From Apium graveolens (lineage: Eukaryota > Streptophyta > Magnoliopsida > Apiales > Apiaceae): 64,000 nucleotides of DNA. Positions within the stretch are counted from its first letter, which is position 1. Each line of letters begins with the position of its first letter. The position numbers and the translations under genes are program-made. The DNA lies in contig NC_133649.1 of the NCBI RefSeq assembly GCF_009905375.1, positions 231,359,792 to 231,423,791 of the forward strand, in the 5' to 3' direction. Below the pieces are notes generated by a model that had not been told where the DNA came from, did no database searches, and saw nothing but the letters and a program-made list of their open reading frames with translations. Below, piece by piece: positions 1-10,108 of the stretch.

Positions 1-123
1 CAAACTAGGCAGAGTTTGGTGGTAGGACCACAACGTGGGAAAATTTACTTGAGAGTTAGAAAGTGCAATGCTAAGAGAGTATCCCTATTCATTTTCTATC
101 TGATTCCGGGACGGAATCCTTTT
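1..123 (+). pseudogene. Decayed chromodomain tail of a Tekay-like Ty3/gypsy polyprotein
   Basis: This is the last ~110 bases of a pol gene read on the plus strand. One frame gives a decayed match to the end of the integrase chromodomain seen in the better-preserved element at 58393-58773: the shared core is ELESA followed by a K/REYP motif. The frame is broken by stop codons where tryptophans are expected. The polypurine tract and 3' LTR follow at once, so this is the 3' end of an element whose body lies to the left of the window. In chromoviruses the chromodomain helps target integration to heterochromatin. Confidence 0.7.
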
Positions 124-135
124 AAGGAGGGGAGA
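124..135 (+). other. Polypurine tract of the plus-strand Tekay-like element
   Basis: The purine run AAGGAGGGGAGA ends two bases before the LTR start. The polypurine tract primes plus-strand DNA synthesis during reverse transcription. The same tract appears on the other strand at 15873-15884 and near 58361-58372, each time directly next to an LTR. Confidence 0.85.
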
Positions 136-508
136 CTGTAATAACCCCAATTTTTGGGAAATTTTTGAAACCCTTATGAATAGTGTTTTTGCTGAATGAG
201 AAAACTTTTCATGCCACACTATGTAGGGGTTCTGATATGGATATTCTGAGATTTTATTAGTACTTTATATGGGATATAAGTGTATGTAAAGATCGTCAGA
301 ATCCGAATCCGAACACTTTGATTTTTCCCGGAAATACACTAGATACGGAAAGAATTGAGAAAAAGGTAACAGGATAAAAAGGATTTAAATTAAAGGATTA
401 TAGGAGAGGATCATAAAAGGAATATAATATATTGAGAAAGGTTAACTTTGGGAATAGTGTTTTCAAATTTTTAACTTTGTGTTCTTGATTTTATTTGCAA
501 GATCAAGG

Positions 509-517
509 TTATATAAG
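509..517 (+). promoter_or_regulatory. Possible TATA box in LTR L1
   Basis: A TATATAAG-type motif lies in the 5' third of the LTR, where an LTR promoter could sit. The matching place in the LTRs of element M reads TATACAA, a weaker match. There is no transcript evidence, so this is only a candidate. Confidence 0.25.
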
Positions 518-1706
518 GATAGATCAAGGTTCTTTGAGGCTCCCTAGTAACTTTTCACCCTCCAAGGAAGGTATAACTTCTCAAACCCTTAGTCTTAAGT
601 TTTGTTGGTTTGGATTTCATAATGTTTAGATGATGGGTTAGTGTAATGAGTGTGTACTCATGATAGAGCTTTGTTTAGTAAGTGGTTTTGTTGAATTTGG
701 AGTTAGGAGTGATGCTTGTTAGATTTGAAGTTCTTGGTCACATTTTTTTTGACTTGGTTTAGATGAATAAATTGGTAATATTGAGTTGATTTGGGGCTGT
801 TGTAATGTAGTTTAGATGGAGGTTTGATTGGGTTGTGAATTGGAGTTGAATTGTGGTTGGTTTTGAATGGTTTAAATTTGGGAAATCGCGTAAACATAGC
901 TGTCGTAACGTCCGATTTTCTTTAGACTGTTTTTGTGCATAACATTAGGACCCGAGAACCCCCTTCTAGATGTTGACCATTGCCATGTTTAGATAGCTCA
1001 TGTTACGAGCTTCGTTTTGATATGTAGTTCGTTCGATTCCGATGCACGGTTTAGGAGAAACGACCGTTTCAAATAACGGCGTTTCGCGAATGAAACATTT
1101 CCCCTCGCCTTACTTTGAAACATAGGTTAACGACCAAAAAGGGTTAATTAATGTATGAAACATTTATGGTAAGTGTGTTAGGCAGTTGGTAAGACACTCG
1201 CGAAGGAATCGCCTTAAAACTCGTAAAGGTTAAATTATTAAAAATGGTAGAGCCAAGTGTACCCGAGTGACTTAAGAGAATCAATAAGCGCAAAACAAGC
1301 GTTAGAGTCTAAGTTAGTTAAAGTATAGATTTACAAGTGACTTTGGTTTAATTCCAACTTACTTGTTGTTTATAGGTTACCAGACTCGTCCTGAGCCTTT
1401 TATCACCCCAAGTCGCTCAGGCAAGTTTTCTACCCGTTATACTGTTGTTGTGATGTATATATGTATATGCATTATCTTGTGATAGATGCATGTTGGTTAA
1501 TTAGCAAATTTTGCGATATATTGAAGCATGCTGATATGGTATATATATGCATGCCTGTTTCGTATTCTTGCCATATATATATCTGTTGGTTCAGTTGATA
1601 ATACCTATGCTAGAGGATAGCGGTAATTTGCATATACCCTTAGTATAGGGACCCAAAGGTGAAAACATTTTCTAAAACCGGGAGTCGAGGATCCCGAGTA
1701 GATTTT

Positions 1707-1745
1707 GTATATATGTATATATATATATATTTATATATATATATG
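1707..1745. repeat. AT microsatellite in LTR L1
   Basis: This is a nearly pure alternating TA tract with a few interruptions. The same site carries shorter TA tracts in the other LTR copies and a much longer one in the LTR at 56243-56286. Confidence 0.8.
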
Positions 1746-1790
1746 GTTATAGTTTTCAAAACTATTAATCAAATAAGGTTTATTCGATAA

Positions 1791-1952
1791 CTTTATTTTA
1801 TTATTGAATATTATTTCGAATATTCATCCGAGGACTTATGACTCCTTTATTTTATTATTGAATATTATTTGAATATTCATTCGAGGGCTTATGACTCCTT
1901 TATATTATTTACTGAATATTATTTGAATATTCATTTGAGGATCTATGACTCC
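1791..1952. repeat. ~55-bp LTR minisatellite, about 3 units (L1)
   Basis: Units contain GAATATTCATTCGAGG followed by CTTATGACTCC and are separated by TTTATT-rich spacers. The same minisatellite is present in LTRs L3 to L6 with different unit numbers and is absent from L7. Confidence 0.8.
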
Positions 1953-2454
1953 GATTATTTGCTGAGATATGTTCTTTATTTTATTAAAGAATAAGGTGTC
2001 GATAATCAAACTTATCTTTGATTATTCAAATAAAGATAGTACTTTCGTATAAGTATATCTTTGTTTATTTTATACTCATTTCAAGTATAAATTTTAAAAC
2101 TTCTACTTCAATTATTTTTATAAAGATTATTCTTTATGGGAATATTATTTAAATAATAATATTCAGATATTTTCTAATATATTGGGACTGATTTATTTCA
2201 TTAAATCAGCGATACTCCAAACACTCTTTAAAGTGTTTTCGAGTCTTCAAAATGATTTTTAAAGGTTAGAGCGGATCCCAAAACTCATTTTTATATTTAA
2301 GATCTTCCTTTTAAAGGGGATTTAAATACTCGCTCAAAACCTGAGGGATCCGGCTCTATGGTGTATTTTATATTCGCAACAAGGTTGCAGTTTTGGTAAA
2401 TGAATTGATTACTTACCCAACATTCGGGAAGTAAGTCCTTCTATCGAGTCGGCA

Positions 2455-2546
2455 TAAGCAACATGGGCTCAATGGGCGTCCATGATAGTGTAAGTGGCTC
2501 AGTGGGAGTCCATCAAATGCATAAGTGGCTGAGTGGCAGTCCAGCA
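2455..2546 (+). repeat. Three imperfect ~30-bp repeats with a GGCTCAGTGGGAGTCCAT core (L1)
   Basis: The core GGCTCAGTGGGAGTCCAT occurs three times with small changes, each unit starting TAAG. The block recurs in every LTR that covers this part: 10428-10521, 12851-12942, 22608-22699, 31943-32033 and 40144-40234, and it is split by an insert in L7 (55335-55365 and 55689-55750). It is G-rich within an AT-rich LTR. Its function is unknown; a regulatory or processing role would be inference. Confidence 0.75.
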
Positions 2547-3716
2547 TAAGGTCCTATTGCGACCAGGGTGATGACCAGTGGGGAATTCGTCCATCTACTA
2601 GTAGAAAAGGTTACTTATTGGTATCTTTGCCTGATCAACAAGATATCAGGTTTATGCCAAAATTCTTTCCTTTCCAAATTTATGGGATATTGCAATTCTG
2701 TTCATACCTTACATGACAGAGGTTTTCAGGAAACGTATGTATATATATAGGTGTATATATATATCGGGACTTAATGAAGTATATCATAACTTCATTTCCT
2801 TCAAAATATTTCAAAGATTGAATCTATTCAAGTCTTATCTTGTAGTCTCATCAGTGTGATGAACTTTTGAAACTAATTATAACTTGAACGGTGGTAGTTC
2901 AAGTAGTATTTGGAAAAGATATAAGTATATTGGAGTATCTTGTAACTTCATCTTTTAAACTTATATCTAGTAAATGATTATCTTATGCATGACAAAGATT
3001 TTCAGAAAAACGTTGAGACAAGGTTAGATATATGAGATCACCTTGCAACGATATTTTTATACAGTTATACACCGGAACTCTGTGTATATTATGCATGGAA
3101 GAGGACTTCCCATATTTTGAAAAGTATATATGTTTATATACTGAATATTTTGCGACTTCATCGCATTAAGATATCAAACTTGGTTCATTTCTTTTGACCA
3201 AGACTTTCATGAGTACTATGAGAAGGCTCATATATTGTTAATCATTATACATATTATTTTGGTGGGCTTGCTGCTCACCCTTGCTTTCTTCTTTCATCAC
3301 ACAACAACAGATAGAAAAGATGAACAAGACCAAGCTCCCGATTCGCAAGTGAATAGGAAACGTTCCGCAGTTTCCTATAGGCGTTGATGTCGCTGTAGCT
3401 GAGGTAGGAACTACCAATAGGCTAGGCTTTCAACTTTTGATGTACCAGAATTATGTATCTTTATCAATTGTAATAATGGCAAAGAAAATGTAAATTTATT
3501 CAGAAACCTTTTAAGGTGTATTGACATATAATTGTGGAATAAAACGACTTGTGATTATTTTTGGATATTCATCTCTGAGACTATAACTTGTGGTGTGTGT
3601 GTTTATTTTGGGGTCACAGTACAGAGTAGTTGATTGTGTATTAAGATTGGGTGTTGTTAAGGGAAATGGAACTCGTGACAACCCGGATCCCCGACCCCGG
3701 ATTTGGGGGTGTTACA

Positions 3717-3977
3717 GCTTGTGTTAAAAGATTTCCACATAAACAATTACTTCAAACATGGGATCTTTAGTATATTAAAGACTACTAGATCAGCATCTAG
3801 CACAGTTATCCTCATTGGATTGAATAGTCACAGAAACATTCATATCACCATCAGAGTTTAGAAATTCACATCAGACAACAATCAACACTTAAGGAAATTT
3901 TAATTTAAGAAGATACTACATAAAGATAGTAATATCTGTAAATATTAATCATAAACTCTGATGTATCAGAACATAAA
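3717..3977 (-). other. 3' untranslated region of the copia element
   Basis: This 261-base stretch follows the RNase H stop on the minus strand. It has no open frame of note and no polypurine tract or LTR. It ends abruptly at the canonical LTR end at 3716. Confidence 0.5.
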
Positions 3978-4346
3978 CTAAGTAGATTTAGAGAAAGAAC
4001 CTGAAACCATTCCAAGTTCATTTACCAATCTTGTAAAAGTAGCTTCACATAGTGGTTTTGTGAAGATATCTGCTAGTTGTTGATCTGTTGGAACAAAATG
4101 CAATTCCACTGTACCTTCCATCACATGCTCCCTTATGAAGTGGTACCTAATGCTGATGTGCATTGTCATTGAGTGTTGAACTGCATTACCTGTCATAGCA
4201 ATAGCACTTTGATTATCAGAGTAAATGGGGATTTTAGAAAATTCTAACCCATAATCCAGTAGCTGATTCTTCATCCAAAGAATCTGTGCACAACAGCTTC
4301 TTGCATCAATGTACTCTGCCTCTGTAGTTGATATGGAAATTGACTT
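3978..4346 (-). pseudogene. copia RNase H end
   Basis: This continues the same frame after the stop at 4347. It has the STTEAEY acidic motif, the DNQSAIA motif and the HI(S/D)IRYHFIRE histidine region typical of copia RNase H, then ADIFTKPL at the C terminus. It ends with a natural stop. Confidence 0.88.
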
Positions 4347-4349
4347 TTA

Positions 4350-5252
4350 TTTCTTGCTAAACCAAGAAACTAATCTGCCTCCAAGAAATTGGCAGCTTCC
4401 ACTTGTGCTTTTCCTGTGAATTTTGCACCCTGCAAAATCTGCATCTGAGTAACCTATTAGCTTAAAGTCTGATTCCCTAGGATACCACAATCCCAGATCA
4501 GCTGTACCCTTAAGGTACTTGAAAATTCTTTTCACAGTTGTTAAGTGAGGTTCTCTTGGATCTGCTTGAAATCTTGCACAAAGACAAGTAGCATACATGA
4601 TATCAGGTCTACTTGCAATTAGATAGAGTAATGAGCCAATCATACCTCTATAATCAGTAATATCTACTGATGTACCAGTATCCTTATCCAATTTTGTTGC
4701 AGTTGCCATATGAGTGGATGCACTTGAATAGTCTTGCATTCCAAATTTCTTCAACAAATTTCTGGTGTACTTAGATTGACAAATAAAAGTTCCTTCTTCA
4801 TTCTGCTTGACTTGAAGGCCCAGAAAATAGCTAATTTCTCCCATCATACTCATTTGATATCTTGACTGCATTAGTTTGGCAAACCTTTTATAAAGTCTGT
4901 CATTTGTAGAACCAAAAATGATATCATCAACATATATCTGTACCAAAAGTAAGTCATTTCCATGGTTGAGATATAATAAATTTTTATCAATAGTCCCTCT
5001 GTTAAATCCACTTTCCAGAAGAAACTGAGCTAATGTCTCATACCATGCTCTTGGAGCTTCCTTAAGGCCATAAAGTGCTTTATCAAGTCTGTAGACATGA
5101 TTAGGAAATTTTGAATCTACAAAACCTGGAGGTTGTTCAACATATACTTCTTCTTCTAATTCTCCATTAAGAAAAGCACTTTTTACATCCATTTGAAAGA
5201 CTGTAAACTTTTTGTGAGCAGCATAAGCCAAAAATATCTTTATGGCTTCCAA
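4350..5252 (-). pseudogene. copia reverse transcriptase and start of RNase H
   Basis: This is a typical copia [33 protein letters not shown], the catalytic YVDD box at 4934-4923, and the thumb region. It runs into RNase H (DADFAGC, RKSTSG, WFSKK). It has no frameshift. A stop at 4347 replaces a glutamine within RNase H. RT and RNase H would convert element RNA to DNA. Confidence 0.92.
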
Positions 5253-5297
5253 TCTAGCAACTGGTGCAAATGTTTTATCATAATCAATTCCCTCCTA

Positions 5298-6317
5298 TTG
5301 AGAATATCCTTTTGCAACCAGCCTTGCTTTATTCCTTATAATTATGCCATCACTATCAGTTTTGTTTCTGAACACCAATTTTGTACCAACAACTGATCTG
5401 TCCTTTGGTCTTGGCACTAGGGTCCAGACTTTATTTTTTTCAAATTCTTTTAACTGTTCCTGCATTGCTTGTACCCAATCAGCATCTTGAAGAGCTTCTT
5501 CCACTTTCTTTGGTTCAGCCTGAGAAAGAAAAGAGTGATAGAGACATTTATTTGATGTTGTTGTTCTAGTTCTTATACCTGCTTCAGGATCTCCAATAAT
5601 CAAGTCAGGTGTATGTGCTTCAGTCCATTTCCTTGCAGATGGAAGATTATCTCTAGAACTGGATGCTCCCCCATGATCCATGTTGTCTCCATCAACATTT
5701 TCTGATGCTCCCCCTGAAATTATGCTCTCTGAGTTGGATCCTTCAGAATTTGAGTTTCCAGAATTATCAGAACTTGGCCCATCAGAACTTGATGAATCAG
5801 AATTTGAGTTTCCAAAATTATCAGAACTTGGCACATCAGAACTTGATGAATCGGAACTTGAAGAGCCTGTTCTAGGTTCCGATGCTTCTTGAGATGTGGT
5901 TGGATCTTCAATATGCTCCCCCTGCACATGTGCATTTTCCTTTGGCGTAGTCACCACAGTTTCAATAACATCAGAGTTTAACCCATCAGAGTTTGCAGTA
6001 TCAGGATTTAGACTATCAGAATGTACAGAATCAGAATTTAAAGCTTCATTCTCAAATCTCAGCTGATCATGATCATCGAAATCTTCAAGTCCAGTAATCT
6101 TCTTATCATCAAAAGAGACATTGATAGATTCTATGACAACCATTGTTCTTAAATTGTAGACTCTGAAGGCTTTTGTGGAAAGTGGATATCCAACAAAAAT
6201 TCCTTCATCAGCTTTTAGATCAAATTTGGATAGCTGTTCAGAATGAGTATTAAGAACAAAACACTTGCATCCAAATACATGAAAGTACTTCAGATTTGGC
6301 TTCTTTTTCTTCACCAT
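5298..6317 (-). pseudogene. copia integrase C-terminal region, Ser/Asp-rich linker and RT start
   Basis: The start (FHVFGCKCFVLN, FDLKADEGIFVGYP) is the conserved copia integrase C-terminal region. It is followed by a long serine, aspartate and asparagine-rich linker carrying an 18-residue direct repeat. The end (KARLVAKGYSQ) is the start of reverse transcriptase. The stop at 5295 replaces an expected glutamine. Confidence 0.85.
5746..5853 (-). repeat. 54-bp direct repeat (two units) in the copia linker
   Basis: Two adjacent 54-base units (5746-5799 and 5800-5853) differ at only a few positions. They encode 18-residue Ser/Asp/Asn-rich units. The unit keeps the reading frame, and weaker repeat-like sequence continues on both sides. 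Confidence 0.85.
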
Positions 6318-6377
6318 CTCATATGGTGTCTTACCATGCTTGTTGATAAGTGTTGCATTCTGAGCAAAACAAGCAGT

Positions 6378-7376
6378 CTACACAGCTTCAACCCAAAAGT
6401 TGGTTGGTAACTTTGCTTCATCAAGCATAGTTCGTGCATCTTCAATAAGAGTTATATTCTTTCTTTCAACAACTCCATTTTGCTGTGGAGTTCCAGGAGC
6501 ATAAAATTCCTGCTTTATTCCATGGTCTTTGCAGAACTCTTCCATGATCAAATTCTTGAACTCAGTTCCATTATCACTTTTTAAAATTTTCACAGAGTCT
6601 TTGACCAATTTATCTAGTTGTTTGACATGATCAATCAAGATAGATGCAGTTTCACTTTTTATGTGCAAGAAATACACCCATGTGTATCTGGTAAACTCAT
6701 CTACTATGACCATAACATATTTCTTCTTTGCAATAGACATGACATTCACTGGACCAAATAGATCAACATGTGGTAGGTGATAAGGCTCAAGAATTGAAGA
6801 TTCGGTCTTGCTCTTGAATGAAGATTTTCTTTGTTTTTCCTTTTGACATGAATCACAAAGGCCATCAGGAGCAAATACTGATTTTGGCAGTCCTCTCACA
6901 AGATCTTTCTTGACTAGTTCATTTATATTGCTGAAATTTAAATGAGAGAGTTTCTTGTGCCAATCCCAGCTTTCTCCGATTGATGCCCTACTTAACAAAC
7001 AGATTGCAGAACCATTAGAACTTCTTGAAAGCTTGGCTTCATAAATGTTACCATGCCTGTATTCCTTTAGAACAACTTTGCCTGTAGATTTGCTTACAAC
7101 TTCACAGTGTTCTTCAAAGAAATCCACATGATAACCTCTGTCACAGATTTGACTAACACTCAGCAGATTGTGTTTAAGTCCTGAGACTAGAGCTACTTCT
7201 TCAATGATGACATTCCCAAGATTGATATTGCCATATCCCAGAGTTTTTCCCATGTTGCCATCTCCATAAGAAACTCCTGGGCCAGCTTTCTCCACAAAGT
7301 CTGATAGCAGGGCTTTATATCCAGTCATATGTCCTGAACATCCACTGTCCAGAACTAGGATGTTTTTCTTGTTGCC
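6378..7376 (-). pseudogene. copia protease and integrase core
   Basis: The protease motif DSGCSGHMTG lies at 7349-7320. The integrase zinc finger has its two histidines and two cysteines (WDWHKKLSHL, then LCDSCQ). The catalytic triad is visible as HVDLFGP (Asp codon near 6764), KSDNGTEF (near 6575) and GVVERKN (Glu near 6467). The frame stops at 6378, where a glutamine is expected. These enzymes would process the polyprotein and insert the cDNA. Confidence 0.9.
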
Positions 7377-7394
7377 CTACAATCACAAAGACCA

Positions 7395-8015
7395 CTAATG
7401 ATTAGGTTTAAGGACCCAGACTTGCTGGGATCCTTTGGCCTTATTAAGTTTGTTAACATTTGCAGCGGATTTAACATCAGAGTTTATGTTAACATTTTTC
7501 TTATTAGAATTTACAGTATCAGACTTTGCATCAGAACTTACACTAAAAGGAATAATGCTAACTTTCTTTAAAGAAGGTTTTATTTGATAATAATCATAGT
7601 ACAAATTATGATATTCCTTACAAGTATAAATGGAATGCCATATACTACCATAATGAAAACAAGGATTTTGTGGCTTAAACCTAACAGACTGACTCTTAAC
7701 TCCTGACTTAGAAGGTAATGAGTTTATATTCTTATTCTTCCTGCAAAAAGAAGTCAGATGGTTAGAATTTCCACAGTTATAGCATTTCTTTCTAGGAGCA
7801 TTAGGAACAGGCATATAATTATTGCTTTTATTCAACCCTTCCTTTCCATTCCTATTTTTCCTAGGTGGTTTTACCTTGTTTACATTCTTAATCTCTTTCA
7901 GCTTATACTTAAGTTGCTTCTTTGTCATTAAGCCTATGTTAACTTCAGCTGATTTATCATGTTTCAATTTGACAGAAGTTGACTCTGCCTTAACTTCTGT
8001 CTCAGTTTCTTTCAT
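7395..8015 (-). pseudogene. copia gag C-terminal part with further zinc knuckles
   Basis: This is the same frame as gag and it is lysine and asparagine-rich. One canonical CCHC knuckle is intact (CYNCGNSNHLTSFC). A second has tyrosine at the second cysteine position (CFHYGSIWH). Such knuckles bind the genomic RNA. Three stops within seven codons (7395, 7383, 7377) separate it from the protease. Confidence 0.7.
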
Positions 8016-8231
8016 CTTTTCAGAATCAGACTTTACAGATTTAGCTACAAACTTAACAGGATTTACCTTTGGCTTATTAGTCTGTTTAACAATAATTGGC
8101 TTAATTTGTGCAGTTCCTGTTTCACTTTTATCATCTCCATAACCTAAGCCCTCTTTCCAGTTTCCACTACTTAGTAAATTCTGAGTTGTTCTGCCAGAGT
8201 TAGTCCAAGTTCTGATAATCTCTCTTTCCTT

Positions 8232-9749
8232 TTATAACTCAGTTTTTAGAGATTGATTCAATTTTAACACTTCATCTCTAACATAAAAAGCATCATCTCT
8301 TTCTTTCTGAGTTTGATGGTACATAACTAACTCTTTTTCTAAATAGTCATTCCTTTTCTTAAAAGCCAGATTTTCAGAAGATAACCTATCACAAGTTAAA
8401 TTATGATCTCTATAACTAATGAGTATGGTTTTAAGATAAGATCTCAACTCAGTAATATCATCAGTATGAAAAGCATAAGTTGTTTGAGGTACCTTTAACT
8501 CAGCAGCTTCAGAACTGCTATCAGCATTTGCCATCAAGGTATAGTTCTCCTCATGTTCAGAATCTGAAGTGTCTGTCCAGCTTTTCTTCTTTGTGACAAG
8601 TGCCTTGCCTTTGTCACCTTTTCCTTTCTTGCAATCAGGAGATATGTGGCCTTTCTCACCATAATTGTAGCATTTAACATTTGAGTAATCTCCTATGTCA
8701 AACTTTCCTGCTTTGCCTTCAGATTTTCTGAATCCCTTTTTATCAAAACTTCCACTTTACCTGGAAAACTTCTTTCCCCTTCTGAATTTCTTGTAGGCTA
8801 TCTTTGTGATACCCTTCACCATAAGAGCACACAATTTCATCATCTCTTCATCAGCATTCATCTCAGATAGACTTTCAGTTTCTGAATCCTCATCATCATC
8901 AGAACTTGATGAATCTGAATCAAACTTTGTGATGAGAGCCTTTCCTTTGCCTTTCTTTGAGACAACCACTTTGGGGGATTCCTCCTCAGCCTTAAGAGGA
9001 ACTGTTCTTGACTTTCTCCCATGCCTCTTACTTCTTTGATCCATCTCAAGTTCATGAGTTTTGAGCATACCATAATTTTCATCAAGAGTAGTTTCATCAA
9101 GAGCATAGTTGTCTCTTATAGTAGTTGCCTTCAAATCCCAACTTTCAGGAAGAGTTAAAAGGAATTTAAGATTAGTATCTTCAAGATCATATTCCTTATC
9201 CACCAGTGACAGATCATTCAAGAGTTTGAAAAATCTGTCATATAAACCAGTTAATGACTCATCAGGTTTTGAGTCAAAGTGCTCATACTCTTGAGTGAGT
9301 ATAGTCCTCCTGTTCTTCTTAATTCAGTCAGTTCCCTGGCATCTTGTCTCCAAGGCATCCCATACCTCCTTTACAGTCTTGCAGTTAATTACCCTGTTTG
9401 ACATGACATTATCAATGGCACTATGCAACAAATGCCTTACCTTTGCATCCTTGGCAATAGATGAGATATCTTCAGCTGTATATTCACCTTTCTCCTTTGG
9501 TACAATTTGTGCTGGCTGATCTGCAAATACAACAGAGAGCTTGGTTGGCTTATGTGGTCCTTCATGAATTCTGTCAAGGTATTCTGGATCTGTAGCTTCC
9601 AGAAACATAGTCATCCTCACTTTCCATATAGGATACTCAGAAGGTTTCAAAATTGGAACCCTAATAGTCTCATATCGATTATGGATTTGAGTCTTTGGAG
9701 TTTCTTCAGTTTTGGTGGGCTTGGTTGGAGGTTTCTCTTCTTCAGACAT
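8232..9749 (-). pseudogene. copia gag part (capsid and first zinc knuckle)
   Basis: The N-terminal part has a lysine, proline and threonine-rich start and then a capsid-like domain with PILKPSEYPIWKVRM, typical of SIRE-type gag. Two stops fall inside it, at 9324 and 8757. A zinc-knuckle-like motif near 8670-8628 has tyrosine instead of the second cysteine (CYNYGEKGH). A serine and aspartate-rich acidic stretch lies near 8870-8935. The last ~100 residues before the stop at 8232 look coiled-coil-like. Confidence 0.75.
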
Positions 9750-9788
9750 GATTTTTTTGGATCTTTACTGTATATGTGTTAACAGATT

Positions 9789-9801
9789 GGCTCTGATACC
9801 A
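9789..9801 (-). other. Primer binding site of the copia element
   Basis: On the minus strand it reads TGGTATCAGAGCC, the usual plant site complementary to the 3' end of initiator methionine tRNA. It lies two bases from the LTR end CCTAACA. Confidence 0.85.
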
Positions 9802-9803
9802 CT

Positions 9804-10108
9804 TGTTAGGTCACACACACTGTAGAAGGGGGTTGAATACAGTGTATACTACAATCAAATCGAATTAAGAACACAAGTATGAAACACATAATAATCTTAT
9901 TAATAAAACAGTATTACAATGGAACCGTTCCCTCTCAGTGATGAACAAATATCACGAGAGCTTCTAGGGTTACAATGAATAATATTCTCGATTAAGATAA
10001 CACTTATAGTGTAAACCCTATATTGTGTTTATTTAGACACACAGTTACAAGATAAACTTCTAATTGATATCGAACATAAGTCTGCATCCTAAAATATATC
10101 AACTAGTT
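9804..10108 (-). repeat. Partial 5' LTR of the copia element
   Basis: The inner end is clear: on the minus strand the LTR ends CCTAACA next to the primer binding site. The outer end has no TG terminus and stops where Tekay-like LTR sequence resumes at about 10109, so this LTR is probably truncated. Confidence 0.65.

Larger units (their letters stand above)
137..3716 (+). repeat. 3' LTR, Tekay-like family (copy L1)
   Basis: The LTR starts TGTAATAACCCC and ends GGGGGTGTTACA, giving imperfect terminal inverted repeats with TG...CA ends. At 3.58 kb it is shorter than the ~4.18-kb LTRs of element M, mainly because sequence near its 5' end is missing. A polypurine tract lies just upstream, so this is the 3' LTR. 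It contains a 55-bp minisatellite, an AT microsatellite and a short G-rich repeat described separately. Short open frames inside it are repeated in the other LTR copies but do not resemble a protein family. Confidence 0.9.
3978..9749 (-). pseudogene. copia gag-pol polyprotein, one frame with nine stops
   Basis: From the ATG at 9749 to the stop at 3978 the polyprotein keeps a single frame of about 1,924 codons with no frameshift. It is broken only by stops at 9324, 8757, 8232, 7395, 7383, 7377, 6378, 5295 and 4347 (lowest coordinate of each codon). The visible order is gag (UBN2-type capsid, zinc knuckles), aspartic protease DSGCSGHMTG (7349-7320), integrase zinc finger and DDE core, reverse transcriptase with YVDD (4934-4923) and RNase H. 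At 6378, 5295 and 4347 the stop replaces an expected glutamine, which fits C-to-T change. The protein would make virus-like particles and copy the element, but this copy cannot. Confidence 0.9.
3717..10108 (-). mobile_element. Truncated SIRE-like Ty1/copia retrotransposon
   Basis: On the minus strand the order is part of the 5' LTR, primer binding site, gag, protease, integrase, reverse transcriptase and RNase H, which is the copia order. No 3' LTR is present: 260 bases after the RNase H stop, the sequence meets the perfect end of LTR L1 at 3716. The high-coordinate end stops without a TG/CA terminus inside a Tekay-like LTR fragment. The gag type, the long serine-rich integrase-RT linker and the three zinc-knuckle-like motifs suggest the SIRE lineage. 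I infer that the L1 element inserted into the 3' part of this copia element. Confidence 0.85.

Noticed and set aside
2525..2716. A 63-codon frame ([19 protein letters not shown]...) present in six LTR copies
   Set aside because: It begins with GTG, not ATG, and an overlapping frame is equally open in most copies. Similarity reflects recent common ancestry of the LTRs, not protein selection.
7822..8142. A hydrophobic 106-codon frame on the plus strand resembling a membrane protein
   Set aside because: It is the antisense of the lysine and asparagine-rich copia gag; such antisense frames are hydrophobic by base composition.
3717..10108. The copia block as a complete insertion with target duplication
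   Set aside because: There is no 3' LTR, the outer 5' LTR end is not TG/CA, and the flanks 3712-3716 and 10109-10113 do not match.
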